This document shows positions 1-43,600 of a DNA stretch of 64,000 bases, one piece after another. Source of the stretch: Chrysomallon squamiferum (Eukaryota; Mollusca; Gastropoda; Neomphalida; Peltospiridae); assembly GCA_012295275.1 (NCBI GenBank), contig CM022673.1:13969288-14033287 (forward strand), in the 5' to 3' direction. Numbering within the stretch: position 1 is the first letter of the stretch; each line of letters begins with the position of its first letter. Under the pieces are notes generated by a model, which did not search any database, had not been told where the DNA came from, and was given only the letters and a program-made list of their open reading frames with translations. Position numbers and translations under genes: made by a program.

Positions 1-31200
<31,200 letters not shown>

Positions 31201-31280
31201 ATATTAGTAAACACAGACTATTTTCATCAAGCATATAGTATTTATCAGTGAAAAAACAAACTCCTAACAAATAAAATAAA
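31201..31280 (+). terminator. 3' end of the receptor gene: short UTR with overlapping AATAAA signals
   Basis: AATAAA occurs at 31270-31275 and again at 31275-31280, about 70 bases after the stop codon, followed by a T-rich stretch. This is a normal poly(A) signal arrangement, so the 3' UTR is probably only about 100 bases. Confidence 0.7.
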
Positions 31281-32976
31281 TTTTATTACAAAACAAATAT
31301 ATTTGTCATGCTTTATTAAATCATATAACAGTTCTCCTGTTTTATAATTCCTTATATGGATTTTTATTTGTTATTGTTAAATTAATTTTTCTTTTTTTTT
31401 AAATGAATTAAAAAGAATGTTTGTTTCTATTATTTAATGATTAACTATATGTAATATTATTCAACATAATTTTAGATTTGAAATGATTTGCCAATTATGT
31501 GAAAATGTTTCAGCTGTTCTATTTGAATTTTCATTCTATATCTGATGGTATCAAATCATGCAGTAAGAGTCTTTATTATATTTATATAAATATTTTTGTT
31601 AAATTTGACAATTTTTTTAAATACATGCTATATTTTGTATCTTATTAATTTTATTATTATTAAATTATTAATTGTTATCAAATAAAAAATATATATATAT
31701 TTTTTTTATTCATTAGCTTTTTTTGGTTGTCATTGTTTTTATTTATATTAATTTATCAGTAATATTTTTAATATCAACATTACAGTCATTGTAATAGCGA
31801 ACTTAATAAGTTGTGATTCTACATAGTTAAACTGGCTTCTAAACTTTGAACTATATCAAACTGCTTAATGTGAAGTTTTCAGTTGGTTATGAAAATAAAA
31901 TAACCATTTCTTCTCTTTTAATAAAAACTTAAATATTTAAAAATAACACACACACACACATGCCATTTGAAATTAATTATTAAAATAAAAATATAAAAAA
32001 ATAGTCTTTTTAACCATCTCCAATGGTGTTTGTTTGTGTGTGTGTTGTTAAAAAAAAAAAAAAAAAAAAACAAACAAACAAAGATAAACAGACAAAGGAC
32101 CATTTAGAATCGGCATCTATCAACACATTTAATACACGGAGAAATATGCACGTGCTTGATAGACACGTTGCGTACGTAATACAAGTACAGAGGAATATAA
32201 TGCGCACACACACAAGCGAACATACCACACATGTATAAAATACTCGCCCACATGTACATAAATATATGCATAAATACGTACGTACGTAATTCACATGAAA
32301 ACGTATATAATATGCACAGACTTAAACATATAAAGAGCATGCACATAATATTTCTCAGACAAACGTGTGTAATAAAGCCATAATACATAATATTATAGAT
32401 ACATATAAGGGCATGCAATATACAATATATTGTACCTCAGACAAAACTCATTTACACACAGATGTAAAACACAATAAAGCCATAATACACCCACATAATA
32501 TTATATGCAGTACATAACATATACAAAACAGGACACAAACATGCACACAATAACACAGACTTGAACACAATACATAATATATATACATGCATTTTATAAC
32601 ATATAAATACGATAATGCATAAAAATATATAAAAAAAAGAAAAAAGAATAATACAAGCAAATATATAATATATACAATCATTCATATTAGACACACAGAT
32701 ACATACAGATATACTACATGCAAATCAACACGGGACAGACGTTCATACGAGCCTAGATACATATTTTGGCATATAAACGTATAATAAAAAATTATAAAAA
32801 TTATAACACAATATAATTATATACGAATGAACGTACAAAAAATAACAAATGTATATATAAATAAATAAACACGGGCTCACAAATGCATACATCTGTATGA
32901 ACACAGTGCATACTAAGGCATATACATACTAATACATCATTCTTTTTCTCTCTCTCTCTCTCCCTCACACATACAC

Positions 32977-33025
<49 letters not shown>

Positions 33026-34571
33026 CTATGAATAAAAGAAAACGAAACTGCTTTTATTCGATTATACAGGCTATTTCTGACAGCAAACGAATTATTGGCA
33101 GATCTCGTATAACTGTCAGCATATTATTATTTATAACCAAGATGGTTTATATCATTTAATCACAAGTGAATATCTGAGCTCTACTATTAAAAGCACAGAG
33201 GTTCAGACCTAAATATGACCGGTAGAATGACTTTACTTGAAACCAACATTTTTTTACTTTTGACGTCTAGTCGTATGAAATGGACGTGTTTGATTCGGGT
33301 ATTGGCTTGAAATCACTTTCCAAGTATCTCTCCTGATGATTATGATGCTGATGTTTACAGTCAGTATGATTATTTAACGTGTGTAAATATATCTTCACGC
33401 ATCAGATATCTATAGCTTATTATATGCCTTTCCGTATTTAATATTCAGATAAATTAATATAAGAAGTTAAACGTTGGAAGCACCCAATTTTTACTGGTGA
33501 AATTTTTAAAGTCAATTTAAATTGCGAAAATGACACATAGAGAATGATAATTTATGATATACTGTGTCACTTACAAAATAATATAATTAATATTTCAACA
33601 AAATAAAAAAATAAAAAATGAAATGAAATCAGTCAAAGAAAGAGAATAAAACACCTCCATTTACAATCTGCTCACATCAGCATATCAGTGTAATTGTAGT
33701 GACTGTTCAGATCTTATCACTAGCAACCAATCACTAGCCGGTGGTTTAGGCATTTTTGCACATTTTAAGCCATAATCTTAATTGTTAGTAACTGTGGTAA
33801 AACCAGTTCTTTCGTCTGAAAGAGAAATTTTATTATTATACCAATACAACTTTATATATTTTATATAAAATAGATAATTTTATGTTATATAAATTTTAAA
33901 ATAATAATAAAATAGATTGGTAACTTATTATTTAAAAGTACAAACAATTCAACTGTCCTAGTTATCATTAAAAATCATAAGAAACAATAACAATAAAAAC
34001 ATATATATAGTTTAATAATCTATTTATTTAAAGCATTTTGTTCTTTCTTTTCTATAACTAATATTTAAAATAATAAACATATTTATTATATCCGATAAAG
34101 TGTTAATAATAATTTTAACAAAATAAAAAGATCTAAAATACAGATTGCACTCACGGTTTTTATATCCCTGAGTTTCATGGGTAAATAGTTTATTTGTTTG
34201 AACGAAATGCCATCTGTTACTATTATGTTGACATCATAATTTTTCTATTTATAGCGTCAGCTGACAGTCGGACATGAACGAAAATGCTTTTGTCAGCCAA
34301 ATTTTATATTAGGAAATCATATACTTTACCTATTTTAATGTCAAATGGTGGTTTTAGTGAAAACCCGTGAACTTTTCGAAACTTAATATTATATGTCATA
34401 AGCACCGCATCTGTCTAACTTGGATCTCCGGATCGGCGGCGGAAATAAATGAAAAAACAAATCGCATGGAAGTCTTCGTCAGTGATATCAGCTAATGATC
34501 GAAAGTTCATGAATTTGAAACGTTATTTTATGAAATACTTCTGATTTGGTATTTATTTTACGAAAACGACG
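31281..34571. other. Intergenic region between receptor and FN3-CCCH gene
   Basis: About 3.3 kb, very AT-rich, with no coding sequence I can support on either strand. It holds poly-A at 32050-32070, alternating purine-pyrimidine DNA rich in CA and ATACA words at 32100-32930, and a CT tract, short CA-type spacer and GA tract at about 32945-33022 (the two tracts are mutually complementary). The last 300 bases are less repetitive, include a GC-richer patch (ATCGGCGGCGG near 34435), and are the likely promoter and 5' UTR of the next gene. I see no clear TATA box there. Confidence 0.6.
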
Positions 34572-37500
34572 ATGCCAGGTACATTTTAGTAATTACATGT
34601 GTCAGTAGATATATGCAGAGTTGTCTTAATTATAGAATGATTATAATAGCTACCTACGCTAGAATTTAGAAAAGAAAAGTCGAGCACAAAACTGAAAACA
34701 ACATTTAAACTAAAAGTCATTGTTGACAAAATCTAAAGTAATCCTGAAATTTTGACCTGACAGCACAAGTTTAATTCAACTGTTTGCAGTGTTTTGCTGC
34801 AACCAGTAAAGTAAAAAAAAACTATAATAAAATAGCAAAAAAATTTGGAGTATCACTATCAGTATTGAGTATACTCATAATACTCATTATACTGTATAGA
34901 ATTTGAATTTGAATTTGAAACCATTGGCATTGCACTTTCTTTCAGGATTATATGTACATAATACAAATTAAAATATCAGATACATTTTAATTATAAGATT
35001 TTATTTTGTTGCTTAAAACAGACCTGAACTGTGATTAATCATTTGCTCAAATTATCAATATTCATTATATTGGGTGTTGAATTGTAATTGTTATTTTTTT
35101 ATTTATTATTACACCTCTTATATTTAACTGATTTTTTCCTACTCTGTGTTACAGATAATTTGAAACAACCTCTTGGGCCCATTGTTTTGAGTTGTGTATC
35201 ACAAGACTCGTACACTGTGTGTTGGGTAAAGCCAAACATTTCTGAATCAGTGGAGAATTTTCAAGGTTTTGTTGTTGAGTCAAGTTCAGATAATATTGCC
35301 TGGACAAAGGTAGGTTGTAAAGTTGAAGACAACAGACTATCATAGAAATCTACAGCAAAAAGATAGTGTTGAATGTAATTATTGATTATTAATTTCAACT
35401 TCCAAATATAACTCTGAATGTATATCAGTGTCTCTCTCTCTCTTTACACAAATACATATATATGTTAACAGTCTTTCACTATACAGTTATAACATTTATA
35501 TAAAGTAAATATTTGTATATATCAAACATCAAAAATTTCTATATTTTTTAATTTTATTATTTTATTTGTTTAGATTGCAGATCTAGACAAAAATGCGACT
35601 TCATACACTGTTGAGAAGTATGACAAAAACTCGAGTCAGTTTATCAGAGTTTTGTGTCAGTACGAAGCAGGTCGAAGCAGTCCTCTTACTTCTTGTGATC
35701 TCAAAAATGTCATTGCTGCTAAAGGTTTGTTTTCAAATAAAACATCTTCCAAAGTACAAATTAGGTATTCAAATTCATTTCACAGAATAATAGATATTAG
35801 TTGAAATAGAAAAGCAAGGTAATTGAGAAAAAAACACTAGATTGTTTTAGCATTTATATTACTGATCATATTTAGTGCGTCATTTAAATAAATTGAAACA
35901 TTCCTCAGAAAATCCGTTTATATTATAAAATGAATTTAAAATGTCAGTGTGCAAATAGGTAAAACTGACAGAAATAGAAGCATATAATAGTATTATATAT
36001 ATAGACAAATACTAAAGAGAGTTCATTTAATGAATTTTATTTTTCACATTTAGTTAGTAAAATTCTTATATTTTTCTTAAAATTTGTTAATGGGTTCCTA
36101 AATTGTGTATTTCAGTTAAAATGTTAGAGAAAAAGGTGTCTGGAGAAGAAAAGTTGGTGAATCTTTCTGAACAGTCAACATCTGTGAAACTGAGCGACTC
36201 TGGTGAGAGTCCAGACAATAAAACATCAAATGTTGTGTCTGAGAACGAAACAGAGAAACCAGAAGCCAGCATTCCTGATTCTGAAATCTCAGAAAAGATC
36301 TTGAACAATGTAAACATTGCTGATGAATGTGACACAGACAACAAGGATATGTCTACAGATTCACTGTCACCATCACCATCAACATTAATTTTAGGTGACA
36401 GTAACAAGACAAAGGATTGTTTGTTGCCAACCCCAGTGACTGCTGCTAAAGTAAAAGGGGGCTTGTTGCCCACACCTGCACAAAGAACACTGGATCAGAG
36501 GACAGGACTGCTGAATGTTCATCAGTCAGCCTCAACACAGAGGAATAGTGGTAAATAAACTGAGTTTTATTTTCTAATTAATCTAATTTATGATAATATT
36601 AATTTTATTCATTATTATTTTTATTTATTATTATTTTTTTATTTTTTTTATATCAAATATTAAATAATATACATATGTTGTGGGTTTTTTTTGTTTTTTA
36701 AATTAATAATGGCATCTTTCATTTTCATTACTCACTAAATAAACTGGAAAATGTGTTTGATATTTTTGTTAAAAGAAACTTTTGTATCTCTGTCCTTTTG
36801 GTTTGTAGCATCAATTTTGATATGAACAAGAACTTGTTTATATTTTTAATTAATGAAATATTTGCTGTGATATGTATTTATCATAAACATAATGACATTT
36901 TAATCCTGTACAAAATACACTTACGTATTCCCAGTTCAAAGTGTTTTAATTTTAAAATCTTTCTGACAAATTTATCATATGTTCAGTGGAAACTAAGTGA
37001 TTACATGTCAAGAAAAGCTAAGTTGTTTATAAATTAAACTGACAGAATTTTCAACCCCATTGTTGATGTTGTACAATTGTTTGAAAAAAGCTATATAATT
37101 GGTTTCATTTCTAAATAGTTATTTTCAGCATAATAATGTAAGATATATATAACTAGATGGTTCAACATAAAAATTTAAGATATATATATAATTATATTTT
37201 TCACTTTCTGTCCAATCTTTAAACCTAGACCACAACAAGGCTAAAGAATCATCCTCAACATCATCATCACAGTCATCATCTCAAACTTCATCAGTTACTG
37301 TAGCAAAAGAGTCATCTGGATCATCATCTGAGACAAAAGGAGAAGAGACTACAACAACTGATTCTGAGATATTGCCAAAATCTTCACACTCAGAAACCTC
37401 CACTGTTGATAAAGGTGAAGTAACATTTTTTTTTTTTTTATTGGTATTAAATATTAAATATTTCAGATAGTTTTATAATCAGTTTTTAATCCATTTATAA

Positions 37501-40500
37501 CCAGCTAATTTCTGTAATAAAATATATGTTTTTTTTTTGTCATATTTTGACAATCAGGACAGGGCTACACAAATTGAACAATTGCATAAGCTTTCAGTGG
37601 GAATACATGTAATTCACAAGTTATTTATAATTAGCTTAACTGGCTATATTATCTTCTAATATCTTGGAAAAATTTTCAACTAATCATTCATTACATTTTA
37701 ACATGAATATGTTTTTCAAAAATGGATCTGTCTATTCTTTCTTTTTTAAATCCAGATATTGTTTACTTTCTTATGATTAAATGTGTTGGAAGATTATTTC
37801 ATTTAAGATAAAATAATAAAAAGTTTTTTTACATTAACAGCTAAGCTGACAAAACCTTGTGGTCCTCTGATGGTGGTTTCTGCTTCACCTCAGAGGTTCA
37901 GTGTTAAATGGAGCATGCCCAGTGCACAGGAACCTGGCTTGAAAAACTTCCTCGTGGAGAAAAGTACAGACAGTTCTACATGGACAAAGGTAAACTGATT
38001 GTATCATTTAACAGTGCAGACCTGTGCTAGTCACATAGTACTGATCAGTAACAGTTTTAATACTGAACTGTTTTCTGAATTTTAACAAAGTAGTTTATTA
38101 AAAAAAAAATAGTTGCCTAAAGAATTAACTAAATATAAATTGTCACAAACATGTCTGTGTAATATGAATATTTTATAATTTTCTGTAATAGCCTCAGCCT
38201 TTCTATATCACTTTCAGAAGATAAACAAAACAATCACATATATTTAAATTAAATTATCATGAATATGTCTGTGTACAAATGAATATTTCCTTAATTTTCT
38301 CTAAGACTAGCAGCTAAAGTAAATCACTTTCTGCATGTAACCAAGACTATGTTATGTATTATGTATTTAACATGTGTTTTTGTTTTTTCATTAATAAATT
38401 TTAATACCAATAAATGATTAGTTACTAATATTTGTCAACAATGTTATTTTTTGTTACTGGAGTCTCTGTTTCTTGTCATTTTAGTGTTCAGTATTTGATC
38501 ATTGTTTTATAATTGTAATATATAAGTCATAGATATACAAATGCAAGAAGAAAGTTTTCTAGAGTTAATAAAATGCAAAATACTTCTGAAATGAGCTGAA
38601 GTGAAATATTTTACAATTTTGAATACATTTTTATGTTAATTTAATGTTAATATAATAATTTGATACTAATTTAATGTTCAGTGCACAAATTGTTTATGGC
38701 ACTGAATAATACAATAATGCTTTGAGTTTATAATAATTACATACATTTTCTAACTTGTTCCTTTAAAACTTAATATTATATTATGACAGGTGGCTGAAAC
38801 ACACAGGTCAACTTGTGTGTGCAGTATTTCAAGTTACACAGTGAGAGATGATCAGTTTGTACGTGTGTTTGCTGTGTACGACACAGGAAGCAGTGATCCA
38901 CTTGTCTCGTGTAACCTCAAACACGTCATTGCTGCCAAAGGTAAAATGTCACTGCTTTAGAAAGTGTTCTTAGAAGTATTTTCCTAAAGTAAGACAATAA
39001 AAATGATGGGATTAAAACTTAATAATGATATATTTCATCTTAAAAGGTTAAAAAAATAAGTACTTATCAAAGTTAACATGTAGTTTAATAAATATTTCAT
39101 AACTGTGAAAAATATTGATTGACCAGTATGAAGATGATCCCATTATTTTTACCAGTCAGAATTATGTTTATCTGTGAACTTTCAGCTAAATTTTATTTTT
39201 ATATTTAATATTATTTTGTTTGAAGTTTTATATCTTTATATTTGGTACTAATAGTTTCAATTTGTATTTTTTACATTTTTTTTTACTTTTTTCTATCAAA
39301 CTGTTGTAAATTTATAATCCATCCAAATGCAACATGTTTCTTAGCCAAAACATTAGCTGTAACAAGAGACTTAATTTTATTCTTCACTTGTTTTTTCTAC
39401 ACTTATATTATATAATTTTTTTTTTAAATTCAGATCCATGTATTTCTGAAAGTGATTTGTGTTGCACTGTTTTAAGATGTGTTTTTAAATTAGGGTTTTG
39501 TTGCAGTGAAAGAAAAGATGATGAAGCAGAGCAGTGTAAAGGCTGGAGGTGCAAGTCTGATGAAAACTCCACAGTCTCCTGTCAGTCACTCGAGGTAAAA
39601 TTAAAACAAAAACACTTCTTCATCAAATCAGGTTTGAATCAGAATCAATTTTTACAGTTAAAAATAATTTACTAAAATACTCATCTGTTGAAGTATGGGC
39701 AACATTAAAATTCTTCTCATCATTAGTCTTTTATGTTAAAAACAAATAATTTTATCTTTTCATATTTATCTTCATATAAGATAACCAAGAAAGATATTTA
39801 ATAAAAACCAGACATCAAATAAATAAAACCTGATCATTGAAGACTGAGATATTAAAATTAAATAACAAACATAAACATGTTTTAATTGAATTACAAATAT
39901 AAATAAAACTTGATAACTTGCTCAGTTAAACTTCCAAAAATAAAGAATAGCTAATACTTTTCTTAGAAATGTTTTGTTTTAAATGACATACAACAACAAA
40001 AAAATAATGATACCGCAGTTGTTTGAGGAAACTCATCTTGAGTTTGTACAGTAAAAACAAAAAGAACTAGAAGAAGAAACTAAATTTAGAAACAGTTTAA
40101 AAAAACTCAAATGGTACTTCCACCTTATTACCTTGTCAAATCAGTCAGTCACAGATTTGTCAAAACAACATACCGAAGTTAAAGTAAAATAATTAGTTTT
40201 AAACATTGATTAACAGAGATAAATGGAAAAATTAATTATTAATATATGAATCATAGAGGTACAAATGCAAGTTGACAGTTTTCTAGAGTTAACAAAATAT
40301 ACAATACTTCTGCAGTGAGTTCAAGTGAAATATTTTACAATTTTAAATAAATTTTATGTTAATTTAATGCTAATTTAATAATTTGATATTAATTTAATGT
40401 TCAGTGCAAAAATTGTTAACAGCATTCATTAATAATACTTAAATACATGACAATGAATTGATTAATGCTTTGAGTATAATTTTATACATTTTCAAACATT

Positions 40501-40541
40501 CCTATAAAATATTAAATGATATTTTTATTTAATTACTATTT

Positions 40542-40617
<76 letters not shown>

Positions 40618-43600
40618 TCTCACAAGTAAAGCCTGACAGTCAATATGCTAATGGCAGATTAAATATGTTTTGAGATGGTTATAATGTTGTTGTTAAAAAT
40701 GTTTCTAAAATACATTGAAATGATAAATAGCAGACATTACACTAACAGTAAATAAAACATTCTTAAGAAACATTAATCATTTACTGAAGTTGAAAAAGAG
40801 TGAAAGTAAATTTTTAAATTTGAATATTCATCAATACATTTTTTTAAACATTTTGCAGGATTAAAACATAGTCACATTCACAACAGCTAAATACTCGTAA
40901 AATAACAAAGATTATATCAACACAAATTTTAAGAAATTCCTTTCACAATATAATATCAGAGTTAAAAAATGTTTTAAATCATCGACAAATAAATAAATAA
41001 ATAATAGGAAAAAACCCACCATGCATAAATTGAAAATTACCATAAAACATGTAAAAATAAAATGTATTTGCTGCTAATTTACTGTAAGCTGAGCTGCACA
41101 AAACAGTATTATATCTTGTATTAAGGAGCATGTAAGTCTTCTTCTCAAATAGTAATAGTTAAAATGAATACCTAAAAACTCAAAAAAAGTTTTAAAAATA
41201 TATATATTTCTGCATCAAGAAATGTTGTAAATTAAGGTGTAATATGAAATAAAAACACAACATCAAAACTGGTGCTACATACAGATCTTTATAAAACAAC
41301 AACAATCAAAAAATAAAAGCTTTGCCTTTCATATTAGTGTTTGCTTAAACACCATAGATGTAAATCTGTGAACTGCAGAATAAACTGTTGGTGCATGTAA
41401 ATTAAAGAGTTAAATTAAAGAAGAAATCTCACACAAGTTTTAATGTTTTTCCTATAGACATTTTTATCCGTGCTTTGTAGCTTCCAGCAGAACACATCAC
41501 GCCAAGTCGGATCTCGCAACAATAGAATGCAACCTTCATCACCTGCCAATGGTATTTTATTATACTTACTTCTATATACACACACAGTCAGTGTACACAC
41601 TGTCATGGATCTAACAGTAGTATTGTTATACTTCCTACCTTTGTAAAGAGTCATTTCACAAGACAGGTATGTAGTTTCCTCAACAGGTGAATATAACATA
41701 CGCAGAATACTGGAAATCAGATCCAGATTCATCAAATGCTGAATTAATAATTTCATATTGACCTCCAGAACATTTAGAAATAAACTGTTATGAAAAAAAA
41801 ACAAGACAAACAAACAATGTCTTGGAAGTAAAAGAAAAATGTTTAACAAACAAAAATATTTTTAGAGCAGTTCTGAGTTGTAATCAAATGTTTCAGTAAT
41901 AATGTATAATGATAACTGAACAGTTTGTAAAAGAAAACAGGAAGATAAAAACAAATTTTACAGGTGTTTTTTCCCACCTACCTTTAAATCAGCAAAAACA
42001 TAACATTAAATATTACCATTTAAAATAATTATTTTTAAGGAAAAAACAACTAAATTAATATAAAAATTAAAGATATCTTCTGTAAGAAAGATAACTGCAT
42101 TTATGTTCATCTTTATGATAAATCATTACATAAAAATTTAAAAGCCAGTATATAAAACAAATTTGATAAACATAAAATAACAATACTATTTGTGTTTTTT
42201 AAAAATAAAGATTTGTTTATGACAGTGATTCCACTTGCCTTATTAAACATTGTATCTTTATTAATCAACCTTTTTTAAAAATATTAATCATGATCATGAT
42301 CATGATTATAAACCTTAATCTTTTGTCTTAGTATGAAGTTACTCATTTATTACTAACAATGAGAAACCACTAATGGTAACAGTCTGTGTAAAATGTATAC
42401 CTCACAGAGGGTTAAAAACAAAAGTAAAAAGAACTAATAAAAAAAAAAAAGATTAAATAATCATTTAAAGAAAAAAACCTAATGTCAGTATTTTTTAATA
42501 AAATGCAAACTAATTTAAGTTATAACCTACAGTTATTACTTTTTATATAAAGAAAATATAATCAATACTATTTTAATTAAATTGGTAGCTTGCCATCTGT
42601 TAAAGTTATTATATAAATAAAATAATAAAATTCATCGTATTTTCATTGAAGGCAAATTTATATTCTAAAATTAAAACAAACATCAACAGTACATTTTTAC
42701 AACAGTTGATAACCTGCTTACTGCTAATTTACATACATATAAAACTTTCTGTAATAAAAACTTCAACAAACATTTGAAATAAATGATAAATAAGGTTGAG
42801 TTCATGTAAACATAAAGTTTCAATAGTTTCATTTGCAATTCAATAAATTCTTAAACACTCTTCATTTGTCTTTAAAAGATTAATTTTCGTAATAATTAGT
42901 AAATATATATCAATAATGTTGTACATATCCATAACAGAAAATACTATTTTCTAAGATATTTTATAATTCTTAAACAAATATCTTGCTTCAACAATAAACA
43001 AAAAGTTTAAAAAATATATATATATATATATTTAAATTTAAAAACATATTTATATAATTATTAACTTATTTTAAAACATGAAGGTTACATTTTTTCAGTC
43101 AGATTAAAACAAAACAGCTGAACAATAACCTATACTGATAAAATATTGATATGAATCTTAATACTCCTGTTTAGTACAGAAATAATTACCTGTTGGTGAC
43201 AGAACAGATTGTCAATGTCTGTCAAGGCTTTCATGAGTTTTAAAAATGTTTATATGGCTATAAGAGTTGTATTCAATTCAGTATCACTTTTTCTTTAAAA
43301 AAAACACTAACAATAAACCGACAGCATAAAACCTCCCTGCCCTCAAAAGTAAAATAAATAATAATATAAAAAACAAATAATAACATATAATAAATAGGTA
43401 CGTTCATAGTCTAAAATTTGTATGTAAAATACAGTAGAGACGGTGCTAATCTGTTTTACCTTAGATAATAAATGAAATGATGTGTAACAGACAAATATTT
43501 AAACATTGTAACCTACCAGATCAAATGCATTGCATATTATTTACAGCTAATAGTTTAAGCATTATGAATGAAAGGTAATTATTTTAGTTATATATACATT

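Noticed and set aside
32010-32694. Cys/Tyr-rich minus-strand open frames in the intergenic region.
   Set aside because: Composition follows from CA/TA-rich alternating DNA; overlapping frames are all open, with no splice signals or domain.
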